A DNA stretch of 64,000 bases from Magnetovibrio sp. PR-2 (GTDB taxonomy: Bacteria > Pseudomonadota > Alphaproteobacteria > Rhodospirillales > Magnetovibrionaceae), in contig NZ_JBAHUR010000006.1 of the NCBI RefSeq assembly GCF_036689815.1, positions 1-64,000 on the forward strand, in the 5' to 3' direction. The translations under genes were made by a program, and so were the position numbers. Each line of letters begins with the position of its first letter. The first letter of the stretch is position 1. The notes under the pieces were generated by a model. The model was given only the letters and a program-made list of their open reading frames with translations, was not told the origin of the DNA and searched no databases. Positions 52,490 through 61,143 of the stretch are shown here, one piece after another.

Positions 52490-53266
52490 TTGAGCGATGC
52501 AGTCTTCAATCTTTACGCGGATTATTACGACCTGATCTACGCGGATAAGAACTATCAACAAGAAGCCGACAAAGTGGCGGGCCTACTTTCGAAGTATGGT
52601 GTCACGCAAGACGGAACGGTTTTGGAATTGGGCTGCGGCACGGCGCGCCATGCTCTGGCTTTGGCACAAAAAGGCTACAACCTGATCGCCACCGATCTCA
52701 GTGCGGAAATGCTCAAGCACGCTGAAAATCGTGTGGCGCACTATCCGGATTTGACATCGCGCATTGAATTGGACCAGGGCAATGCGCAGAGCTATCGTTT
52801 GGGCCGAACGGTCGATGCGGTGATCTCTTTGTTCCATGTGATGTGTTATCAAACCACCGATCAGGCCCTAATGGACAGCGCGAAAACCGCGGCGGAACAT
52901 TTGAAGCCCGGCGGTGTGTTGGTCTTCGATATGTGGAACAGTCCGGCTGTTTTGAACGATCCGCCCACGTTACGGGTCAAACGCGTTCAGGATGAAAAGC
53001 TTGAAGTCGTACGTATCGCCGAACCCGGATTTTGTGAAAACAGCAACATTGTCGATGTGAACTATCAGATTTTTGTCAAACGTCCCGACGAAGAATTGTG
53101 GCAGATGCTGGATGAAACCCATAGCGTTCGCCATCTCTCTGAAACCGACCTTCGCCCGCCGCTTGAGGCAGCGGGTTTTGACGTGTTGGGCTTTTACGAC
53201 TGGGACACGGATGAGGCGGCGAACGATTATGGCTGGAATGCATACTGCGTAGCTGTGAAAAAATAA
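52490..53266 (+). CDS. Class I SAM methyltransferase, sugar N-methyltransferase-like
   Basis: From TTG 52490 (behind GTGAGGCCACCA, the same spacing pattern as the cupin gene) the protein is 258 residues. It matches the TylM1/DesVI-type pattern AVFNLYADYYDLIYADKNYQ, motif I GTVLELGCGTARHALALAQ and ISLFHVMCYQ. Those enzymes dimethylate amino groups of 3-amino-deoxysugars, which fits the preceding aminotransferase. Substrate and product are inferred. GTG 52478 is an alternative start. Confidence 0.85.
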   Translation: MSDAVFNLYADYYDLIYADKNYQQEADKVAGLLSKYGVTQDGTVLELGCGTARHALALAQKGYNLIATDLSAEMLKHAENRVAHYPDLTSRIELDQGNAQSYRLGRTVDAVISLFHVMCYQTTDQALMDSAKTAAEHLKPGGVLVFDMWNSPAVLNDPPTLRVKRVQDEKLEVVRIAEPGFCENSNIVDVNYQIFVKRPDEELWQMLDETHSVRHLSETDLRPPLEAAGFDVLGFYDWDTDEAANDYGWNAYCVAVKK

Positions 53267-53322
53267 GCGTATCGTCACACCAGGCGGTGTAAAGGGTATT
53301 CGGGAGTAGGGACAGGACGATC

Positions 53323-55653
53323 ATGATGCATCTCAAGAAACACTGGCGTTATGTTTTTGCCGTGTTGATCTCAGCAGTCATGCTGTCGCCCTTCCTTGTC
53401 GATTGGTCCCCGGTTGCCAACGAGAACCTGATGTTTCGTGCGTGGTTTGTTTCGGGGCTGTATTCTGCACTAAGTCCTGAGCTCTCTTTTCAATGGTTGT
53501 CAAATATAGGATATGGCGTCCCGCGAATAGGGAATCCGCTGTTCAGCTCGTTCTATCCGCCGGCGTACTTAGGCTACTGGGTGGCTGAGCCCTTCAGCAG
53601 TTACATCACCTGGTTTGCGTGTATCAGCTTGGGCCTCGTTGGGGCCTGGAAACTGTTTGAATGTTTTAGCGATGATCGTGAGATCACGCTCTTGGCGGGA
53701 GCGGCATTCGTTCTAAGCGGTATCTTGTTTATTTCTTCCGTGATTGGGCTCTATCCGGAACGGATATTGTTTGTGCCTTGGACGATTTACTTTTTTTGGA
53801 AGGGCTTTAACGAACAAAAGAACGTGCTTTTGGTGGTTGCATCGGTGTTGCACGCATTGCATTTTTTTGCGTCGACCTCGTTCACGTGGTTTTATCTGTC
53901 CGCCAGCATTGCATTTTTTATGATGGGCTATTTCATTTATCTGCTCGCCCCTTATGCCAATGTTGCCCAAAACTGGATGCCGGCATTTAAGAGAATGTTC
54001 GTTGCGGGCGGTGTGTTTTTCGGCCTGTGTGCGGCGCTCATCATCATTCAAATTTTGCCCGTTCTTGAATTTGACATGTTCGCAGTGCATCGAGATCAAA
54101 AGTTTGAGGATTATGTGGCCACCGGGCGCTTCAATCCGAAGTCGCTATTCTTAGCTCCTTTCTTGTTTCCCGGCGCTTTGGAAAAATCCCGACAGTTTTT
54201 TGAATTCTCGAACTTGTCCTATCTCGGCTGGATCCCTGCTTTTCTGTGTATGGTGTGGTACAGCGCAGCGCGGCGAAACCAAATCCTAGGCGTTACGCTT
54301 TTGATTGCCGCCATTGTCTTTGCCGCAGGCGGATTGACACCGATTAAAGAAATCATCCGGATGATGCCGGGCATGGGCTCGGTGCGTCTTTCTGCATTTT
54401 GGTTTTTGGCGCTCAACTTTGTTGTGTTGCTGATGGTCGTTCGAGCGGCGCAAAAACTTGGGGATGAAGTGTCGTTTTTGAAGGCCCGCAATGTCGGATT
54501 TATTTTGCTTGCTTTGAGCATTCTCTGGGCCATTTATTTGCTCTTTGCGAAGGGGGCCGTTTTTTCAGCGGAGTTGCTCCGTCCAATCCTTGTTGGGTTG
54601 GCCGTTTCAGTTGTTTTGTTTGCGGCCCAGATGGGGAAGATCGACCGGCAAGGATTGCTTAGAGGATTGCTTGTGATTGGCTTGCTTGATGTCGGGTCGT
54701 GGTCCATTCAGTCTTCTTTCCGCGAAAGACCCGGAAGCGATAGGACACTCGTTTACTTGCAAAACATTCAAGACCGGGACTTCGAGCACTATATTGAAGT
54801 GCCCAATCAAGGTCGTGCATTGGCGTTGTGCACCAAAGACAATATCGGTGATGCGTCGCGGTTGATTGTGAGCGGACGCAATCTTGACTGGGCGTTTAAT
54901 TTTTCATCTTTCCCTCTGGCGCGCACATGGGATGTTGTCAAACGTCTTGGGTTCTCTCAGCGTTCAGCTTGTGAGCGCATTGCAATTTGGTCAACGGCCG
55001 AAGCCTTTTTCACCCCTAATCGACACGCTCTGACGCGGGCTTTGAACATCCGGTACTTCTTCTTGGACGGGCCGGAAGATAAATTGTTTGTCGAAGGTTT
55101 AGGCTTTCAGCATGTTGCACACGACGACTATAGTGGATTTGATCTTTACGAAGACCCGTTCGCCTTGCCCCGCGCAGTCGTTTACCCGGCCGCTGAAGTC
55201 GTTTTGAATTTTGACGATGCGCGGACGTATGTGAATGAACACGGCTTGTCTGTTTCCCGGGCCCTTGTCGAACGTAAATCCGGACAGCCGCTGGACATTG
55301 CCTTGCGACCCCAAGCTAACAAAACCGCACACCCACCTGTTGAGTTGGTCTATACGCCAACCAAAGTGATGGTTCAGACCGACAACAACAGTCCTACTTT
55401 GTTGGTGGTTTCAGACGTGGTGTATCCTGGTTGGACGGCGACAGTGGACGGCGAGGCCGCTGATATTTTACCGGTCAATATCGTTGGGCGCGGTGTGCAG
55501 CTGACAGCTGGAAGTCACGAGATCGTGTTTGAATACCACTCTGTACCGCTGTTTTGGGGTGCGGTTGTGAGTGGCTTGGCATGGCTGGGCGTGTTGTTGT
55601 ATTTTGGCGGTGTGATCGTTTCCAGGATTCCAACCTCGGGCCGGCAAGGTTGA
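53323..55653 (+). CDS. YfhO-like polytopic membrane protein
   Basis: The 776-residue protein has about 11-13 transmembrane helices up to residue 480 and a soluble C-terminal domain with the YfhO-type hallmark SDVVYPGWTATVDGEAADI...GRGVQLTAGSHEIVFEYHS, followed by a final helix. YfhO proteins resemble GT-C glycosyltransferases and take part in glycosylation of teichoic acids or polysaccharides in other bacteria. Here a role in adding a side-chain sugar is possible. It is 7 bp upstream of the MBOAT gene. Confidence 0.85.
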   Translation: MMHLKKHWRYVFAVLISAVMLSPFLVDWSPVANENLMFRAWFVSGLYSALSPELSFQWLSNIGYGVPRIGNPLFSSFYPPAYLGYWVAEPFSSYITWFACISLGLVGAWKLFECFSDDREITLLAGAAFVLSGILFISSVIGLYPERILFVPWTIYFFWKGFNEQKNVLLVVASVLHALHFFASTSFTWFYLSASIAFFMMGYFIYLLAPYANVAQNWMPAFKRMFVAGGVFFGLCAALIIIQILPVLEFDMFAVHRDQKFEDYVATGRFNPKSLFLAPFLFPGALEKSRQFFEFSNLSYLGWIPAFLCMVWYSAARRNQILGVTLLIAAIVFAAGGLTPIKEIIRMMPGMGSVRLSAFWFLALNFVVLLMVVRAAQKLGDEVSFLKARNVGFILLALSILWAIYLLFAKGAVFSAELLRPILVGLAVSVVLFAAQMGKIDRQGLLRGLLVIGLLDVGSWSIQSSFRERPGSDRTLVYLQNIQDRDFEHYIEVPNQGRALALCTKDNIGDASRLIVSGRNLDWAFNFSSFPLARTWDVVKRLGFSQRSACERIAIWSTAEAFFTPNRHALTRALNIRYFFLDGPEDKLFVEGLGFQHVAHDDYSGFDLYEDPFALPRAVVYPAAEVVLNFDDARTYVNEHGLSVSRALVERKSGQPLDIALRPQANKTAHPPVELVYTPTKVMVQTDNNSPTLLVVSDVVYPGWTATVDGEAADILPVNIVGRGVQLTAGSHEIVFEYHSVPLFWGAVVSGLAWLGVLLYFGGVIVSRIPTSGRQG

Positions 55654-55660
55654 TTGTTGA

Positions 55661-57217
55661 ATGGTCTTTAGTAGCTACACATTCACGTTGTTTTTTTTAC
55701 CAGCCGTTTTGATGCTGACGTACTTTTTTCGCAAAAAGAGCAGCGACGCCGTTATCGTTTTTCTGATCCTCGCATCCATTGTTTATTATGGATTTTGGAA
55801 TTGGCAGCTTGTTTGGATCATCTTCTTATCCATTGGGGTCAACTTTTCCCTTGGGCTGTTGTTGGATCGGTATACGGCTATGGCGCGTGTTCGCCTGGCG
55901 GTTTTGGTGTCCGGCGTCGTTTTCAACCTCGGCCTTCTTGGGTTTTACAAATATTCGAACTTCTTTATCGAGAACTTCAACGTTCTGTTGGGCGGGGACG
56001 TCGGTTTCCTAAGCGTGGTTTTACCGCTCGGCATTTCCTTTTTTACATTTCAGCAGATCGCCTATCTGGTTGATGTGTTCCAAAACAAAGTGCATGAGCA
56101 CAAGTTTCATCACTACTTTTTGTTTGTAACATTTTTCCCGCAACTGATCGCCGGTCCAATCGTTCATCACAAAGAGATCATGCCGCAAATCGTCGGCGGT
56201 GCATTGGGACGGTTTTCATCGTCCCAGTTTGCTCAAGGCCTATCCATTTTTGTATTGGGTTTGTCCAAGAAGGTCATCTTGGCTGATGGTATTGCGGTCT
56301 ATGCAACGCCTGTGTTCGAGGCCGCAGAGAGCGGTATAGCCATCCCGCTGTTGGAAGCTTGGGGTGGTGTGTTGGCTTACACGTTCCAAATCTATTTTGA
56401 TTTCTCTGGCTATTCGGACATGGCCATCGGCTTAGGCTTGATGTTAGGGCTAAAGCTGCCGATCAACTTTCTCTCGCCCTATAAAGCTTCAAGCCTGATT
56501 GAGTTTTGGAACCGTTGGCACATCACGCTGTCTCGCTTTTTGAAAGATTATTTGTATATCCCTCTGGGCGGCAACCGCAAAGGCGAACCGCGCCAATACA
56601 TGAACATCTTGGTCGTGATGTTGTTAGGGGGATTTTGGCACGGGGCCAGTTGGAACTTCGTCATCTGGGGCGGGCTTCATGGCGTGGGACTGACCGTCAA
56701 TCACTACTACCGTTCCTTAAAAGGCGAGACGAGCGAGCAGCTCAAAAAAAGCTGGGTTCAGGTGTGGCTGGGGCGCATCGTCACGTTCTTATTTGTGGTC
56801 TTCGCCTGGGTGTTTTTTCGCGCGACCTCATTTGATGGCGCGATGAACATCGTCCAAGGCATGGTCGGGCTGAACGGCATCGTCTTGCCGGTGACTTACA
56901 GCGCCTATTTAGGTTCCTACGCAGACCTTGCGGTTCAATTGGGCGTGGAATTCAAAGAAGGCTATCTGTATGCAGGTTCGCGCCAAGTGCTGATGTTGGT
57001 CGCTTTGCTGGGTGTTGCCTGGTTCTTGCCGTCGACGCTTGAATGGACGGCGTATGAATCACCTTTGATAACGCAAAGAACGCACGCATTGATGCGCCAC
57101 ACCAAACGCCTGCGTTGGTCGGCGACGCCGGTTTGGGGCGGGGCCTTGTCGTGCATGTGTATCGTGTGCCTGATATATATGTCTCACGGCGGCGAATTTT
57201 TGTATTTTCAGTTCTAG
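55661..57217 (+). CDS. MBOAT family O-acyltransferase (AlgI-like)
   Basis: This is a polytopic membrane O-acyltransferase of 518 residues, normal for AlgI-type proteins. It has the catalytic-His region LGGFWHGASWNFVIWGGLHG, the family signature FWNRWHITLSRFLKDYLYIPLGGNRKG, and PQLIAGPIVHHKEIMPQI in the middle. MBOAT proteins of this type move acetyl groups across the membrane for polysaccharide O-acetylation, with SGNH partners completing transfer. The SGNH-like gene follows directly. Confidence 0.95.
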   Translation: MVFSSYTFTLFFLPAVLMLTYFFRKKSSDAVIVFLILASIVYYGFWNWQLVWIIFLSIGVNFSLGLLLDRYTAMARVRLAVLVSGVVFNLGLLGFYKYSNFFIENFNVLLGGDVGFLSVVLPLGISFFTFQQIAYLVDVFQNKVHEHKFHHYFLFVTFFPQLIAGPIVHHKEIMPQIVGGALGRFSSSQFAQGLSIFVLGLSKKVILADGIAVYATPVFEAAESGIAIPLLEAWGGVLAYTFQIYFDFSGYSDMAIGLGLMLGLKLPINFLSPYKASSLIEFWNRWHITLSRFLKDYLYIPLGGNRKGEPRQYMNILVVMLLGGFWHGASWNFVIWGGLHGVGLTVNHYYRSLKGETSEQLKKSWVQVWLGRIVTFLFVVFAWVFFRATSFDGAMNIVQGMVGLNGIVLPVTYSAYLGSYADLAVQLGVEFKEGYLYAGSRQVLMLVALLGVAWFLPSTLEWTAYESPLITQRTHALMRHTKRLRWSATPVWGGALSCMCIVCLIYMSHGGEFLYFQF

Positions 57218-57262
57218 TGCAAGCTCGATGAGCGAGGAACCCGGACACCGGGTTGGATAAGA

Positions 57263-58441
57263 ATGCAGGCTAAAACCAGAAACTTTTTCATCGCGTTTGC
57301 CATTCCTCTGGCTTTGTCATTTCCGTTTGGCATTGCAAGCTACGTCTTCTTATTGAATTCGGGTGAGCTTGATTCGATCACCGAAGTTGTCGAGCACCAA
57401 CGCGCCGAAGGCGGTTTGTATGGCACTGCGCTGCACAACAATGTCTACGCGTATAAATTGGAGCTGTATCGCGCAGCGCGCCCCGATGTCGTTGTCATCG
57501 GCTCTTCACGCGTTTTACAAATGAGAGAAACGTTTTTTGAGGACACGTTCATCAACTTAGGCCGCACGGTGAACTCGGCCCGCGAAGCCGAGCTCTTGAT
57601 TGACGATATGCTTGAGATATCCAAGCCGAAGATGGTGTTTTTTGGCATCGACTTTTGGTGGGGAAACCCAAACACGGTTGAGGCTTTGCACTTCCTCAAT
57701 CACGACGACAGGGGCGGTGCCTTAACGCCGGAGGCTCTGTTCGCGCCAGTCAAATGGTTGGTGGACGGCAAGTTTGATTTTGGATTCTTCACGGATTTGG
57801 TTACGGGGCGCTTGTCGGCGTCTTCCGCGAACAGGTTTGGGTTAAGTGCCATACGTCGTGGGCTCGGCTTTGCCCGGGATGGGTCGAACTATTATCTCGC
57901 CTGGGTGTATGGCCGCACGGACCCGCCATATGTAAAGTTCAAAGAAACCCTGCGCTGGTTGGGCGTGGCCAACTCGCATTACCGCTTTGGTCAAGAGGTA
58001 TCCGAAGAGCGACTGGCCACGATTAAACGATCCGTCGATATGCTGAAAGTTGCAGGTGTCGAGGTGGTGACCTTTGTAACACCAGTCGCGCCGCTGATCT
58101 GGCAGGAGATGGAGAAAAAAGGTGATCGCTACAGCTACATCCATGGATTTCGCGAACGCCTCCACACCATCAATGACCGCCATTTCGATTTCTTCGATGC
58201 TGCGCAAATGGGGTCTGGCGATTGCGAATTTGTGGATGGCATTCACGGCGGCGATGTAAATATGGCCCGACAAGTCAAAGCCATGTCTGAGGCTTTACCT
58301 TCTAGTATGCGGGCACGAGTTGACGTGAAGCATTTGGAGCAACTGATTAAGCGGTATTCAGGGAACGCGCTTTCCGACGACCAATTTAGGTTGCCTGATG
58401 AACGCGAGATCGATTTTCTGCAACTGGATTGCGATAAATGA
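57263..58441 (+). CDS. SGNH-hydrolase-like protein, MBOAT partner
   Basis: The 392-residue protein has one N-terminal membrane helix (about 8-30) and a periplasmic part. VVVIGSSRVLQMRE is a block I-like serine motif, and FVDGIHGGDVNMARQ near the C-terminus has the Asp-x-x-His spacing of SGNH block V. Similarity to AlgX/DltD-type proteins is by layout only. It is 45 bp after the MBOAT gene. Its last 60 codons are matched without gaps by the relic at 60821-61000. Confidence 0.72.
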   Translation: MQAKTRNFFIAFAIPLALSFPFGIASYVFLLNSGELDSITEVVEHQRAEGGLYGTALHNNVYAYKLELYRAARPDVVVIGSSRVLQMRETFFEDTFINLGRTVNSAREAELLIDDMLEISKPKMVFFGIDFWWGNPNTVEALHFLNHDDRGGALTPEALFAPVKWLVDGKFDFGFFTDLVTGRLSASSANRFGLSAIRRGLGFARDGSNYYLAWVYGRTDPPYVKFKETLRWLGVANSHYRFGQEVSEERLATIKRSVDMLKVAGVEVVTFVTPVAPLIWQEMEKKGDRYSYIHGFRERLHTINDRHFDFFDAAQMGSGDCEFVDGIHGGDVNMARQVKAMSEALPSSMRARVDVKHLEQLIKRYSGNALSDDQFRLPDEREIDFLQLDCDK

Positions 58442-58474
58442 TGAATGCTCAGTGGGGCTTTAAATTCGAGTGAC

Positions 58475-60511
58475 CTAATTGTCCACTGGTACGGGTGTTC
58501 GCATTAAATCAGAAGCAGAAGTAATGCGCGTCAACCGATCAGATATGGCGTTGATTGAAACACCACTTTTTTTCAAATCGTCATAAGTGTCGATGACGAT
58601 CTGAGCTTTTTGTGGATCGAGCTTGTAAGCATAACTATTTAATGTCTGGGTTTGTGAAGCTGAGACGTCACCATGTGCTTCCACTTCAGGAATGGAAGAG
58701 ATATTAAAACGGGAACCAGAGAGCTTGATAGCGTCTCCAAGCAAATCAGGCGCCTGATATACACAGTGTTGCAGAATATCTTGTAGGATTTGCTTTTGGC
58801 TGCTTTCTAAGTCACTGGCAAACTCTTGTTGGATAAATTCAGAGATTTCCAAAAGAGCTTTCGGTTCAAAACATCTGAGGCGATATGAAAATGCCAAGTT
58901 TGGTTTTGAGACATCATTTTTGGCATCTGTATTGTCGCCCCATATTTTTCCACTCCTAGCAGCAGCATCAATATCTGCAGAGGATTTATACAGCTCTTTC
59001 GTGGCCACATCAGTGTAGTCGTTTAAGAAATCCTTTAGCGAAGGTGGCAGAGGATTCTTGTCTAATAATTTTTTGATAACAGTACCAGTCGGGATGCCGA
59101 TGGACAGCAGGTATTTAAATGCGGGTCTAAATAAGCCACTGTTCCACAACGCATCAACCATCATGCTGAAACGTCTACAATAGAAGAAATCGCTTTCAGT
59201 CAACGTATGCGACGTGAACACAATTTCTTCATGTTCAATAATTTTTTCGAGCTCATCGAAGAGATACTCTCCGAAACAAATATCAACATGGCGAAAGCGT
59301 GTTTCGTATTCGTATTTGTTCCGATCCTCAGGGGTGTTTAATTCAGAACCTTGCAGCAGGCGCAGATTGTAAATTGCTATTTTATCAATCCCTAACGCTG
59401 TTAGATCATCAACTGCTTTGACGAACGTTTCTTTTGTTTCATAAGGCAGGCCGTAGATCAGCTCGGTCAGCACTTCGAAGTCTTTACTTTTTGCCCATTT
59501 TGCTAATGTCGTTGCTTTATCAAAGCCAATATTTGATCTTTTGATTTCATCAAGAGTTTTTTCGTTTGTTGATTGAAAGCTGATGATGGCTGGCAACATG
59601 GTATGCAAAAGTTCAATGCACTCAAGTGTTCGCTCAGTCGGCATTTTTGCATTGTAAGTGTCCATGTATTTGGGCCACCCATATTCGTGATGGGTTTTGT
59701 TTAAATACTCGGCGATCTCACGGTCGCGCTTCACAATCCCAAAATTCACATCGGCAAGAAAAAGCCAGTTTCCACTGTACGTCTTTCTAATGTATTCCAG
59801 CTCATCAATAGAGTTCTCTACAGATGCTGTGGCAATTTTAGTGAAGAATGAGGTGCCTTGCTCGCAATACGTACAAGTGTAAGGGCATCCGCGAACCGTT
59901 TCTAAAACCGGGTGCAATCCCTCGGCTAAAAACGGATCAAGCAAGCCCGATAAATAGGGGGACGGAAAATCATCTAAGTTTTTTGTTCTTAGGTCGTTAG
60001 GGGTGTATTTGTGAAGCCCCTCAGACGTTATGGAGAAACACCCTTTGACATCCATATCCTTTGTTTTATTACGATCAAAACCACACTTTTCGTATGCTTT
60101 GAGAATTTCATGCATACCAAACTCACCTTCACCCACGACAACAAAGTCTATGTAAGGGTAGTTACGTGCGTAGCTTTGGTAAGCTTCTTGCGTCCGGTCG
60201 ATATTTGGTCCGCCTGTCACAATCAAGATGTCCGGATAAAGTTGTCGTGCGTATTCTGCGACGCGATGGGACAGCTTTGTATTCCAAAAATAATTGGAGA
60301 TTGCCAGGATGTCAGGCTTGTTTTCCCTTAGTTCATCAAGCAACAAGTGCATGTTCTTGAATATTTGAGCTTGGTGATCAGGAAAATATTTTAAACAATA
60401 TGCAGCGATGCGCGCAACAGGATATGGCACGGGACGCATATAGGGGAACATTTCTGGATCGACTTCACCATGGTAATGTACAGGATCAGCGTATAGTATT
60501 TTTTTGCTCAT
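58475..60511 (-). CDS. AT-rich B12-binding radical SAM enzyme
   Basis: The 678-residue protein has a B12-binding-like domain (1-150: ILYADPVHYHGEVDPEM, DFVVVGEGEFG), a radical SAM core with C199-x3-C203-x2-C206 (VRGCPYTCTYCEQG), and a long C-terminal region of unknown function. It lies on the minus strand against the direction of its neighbours. By line counts its GC is about 40 percent or less, against 50-55 percent around it (a line near 60061 is 32 percent), and it has different codon habits. It is flanked by an SGNH gene and an SGNH relic, so recent acquisition is likely. Confidence 0.88.
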   Translation of the reverse strand: MSKKILYADPVHYHGEVDPEMFPYMRPVPYPVARIAAYCLKYFPDHQAQIFKNMHLLLDELRENKPDILAISNYFWNTKLSHRVAEYARQLYPDILIVTGGPNIDRTQEAYQSYARNYPYIDFVVVGEGEFGMHEILKAYEKCGFDRNKTKDMDVKGCFSITSEGLHKYTPNDLRTKNLDDFPSPYLSGLLDPFLAEGLHPVLETVRGCPYTCTYCEQGTSFFTKIATASVENSIDELEYIRKTYSGNWLFLADVNFGIVKRDREIAEYLNKTHHEYGWPKYMDTYNAKMPTERTLECIELLHTMLPAIISFQSTNEKTLDEIKRSNIGFDKATTLAKWAKSKDFEVLTELIYGLPYETKETFVKAVDDLTALGIDKIAIYNLRLLQGSELNTPEDRNKYEYETRFRHVDICFGEYLFDELEKIIEHEEIVFTSHTLTESDFFYCRRFSMMVDALWNSGLFRPAFKYLLSIGIPTGTVIKKLLDKNPLPPSLKDFLNDYTDVATKELYKSSADIDAAARSGKIWGDNTDAKNDVSKPNLAFSYRLRCFEPKALLEISEFIQQEFASDLESSQKQILQDILQHCVYQAPDLLGDAIKLSGSRFNISSIPEVEAHGDVSASQTQTLNSYAYKLDPQKAQIVIDTYDDLKKSGVSINAISDRLTRITSASDLMRTPVPVDN

Positions 60512-60820
60512 TAGCCCTCACGAGATTAAAGCTTCATTATTAAGGCATGTTCGGTTCATGAGCTAAGTGCACAGTACCCGATATTGTTCGTAACGCCAGC
60601 CCTACCAAGGCTTTTCTGGATATAAGTGGCCTGAGTAAAGCCCCTGTAAAAATGTCCGGATCGATCCTCGACATTAAAATTTATCCTATATTTGATATTT
60701 TACTTAGTCAATTTGTATAGACGGGCTGCATTTTGCAATGGAGATGATTCCAGGATTTCTTAAGGCGATGCTATGTCTAGGGCCTGTTTGATCGGCACGC
60801 AGGCCCCTGGCTAGGGCGGG
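60512..60820. other. Gene-free AT-rich spacer beside the radical SAM gene
   Basis: No open frame, tRNA or clear terminator is seen here. It contains a 7-bp GGGCCTG/CAGGCCC stem (60780-60786 with 60800-60806) and CTAGGGC repeated at 60777 and 60811, just before the relic starts. It may be the junction of the inserted segment. Confidence 0.4.
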
Positions 60821-61000
60821 AATATGGCCCGACAAGTCAAGGCCTTAGCCGAAACAGTTCCAGCGACGCAAGGCGCGCGCATTCGTGTCTCTCATCTCGA
60901 AGCACGGATTGTTTGGCATCAAGGCCATGCGCTGGCCGATCACCGTTTGCGCGAAGAGGGCCAGCAGGAAAACAACTTTTTGCAGTTGGGCTGTTCAAAA
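60821..61000 (+). pseudogene. Relic of an SGNH-like gene 3' end
   Basis: These 60 codons align without gaps to the last 60 sense codons of the gene at 57263-58441 (58259-58438). About half the residues are identical (NMARQVKA..E..P, HLE, G.AL.D, FLQL.C.K), and the first 20 bases are identical. A TAG stop lies three codons before, and there is no stop where the parent gene stops, so this is a truncated remnant of a diverged paralogue. Confidence 0.82.
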
Positions 61001-61143
61001 TACCTCCCGGATCCATCAATCGCCCGCAGTTGCGAAAAAAGGTGGGAATTGAGCGGATTTTCTGTAAGTTGTGCAGGGGTTGAAACGACCCGTTTCCGTT
61101 CTGTGTTTTTATCAAGAAGTTCCCCATATTTTTCGAGGCTGAA

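Noticed and set aside
60512-60820. Insertion-sequence end or tRNA in the spacer
   Set aside because: No terminal inverted repeat, transposase frame or cloverleaf pattern could be recognised.
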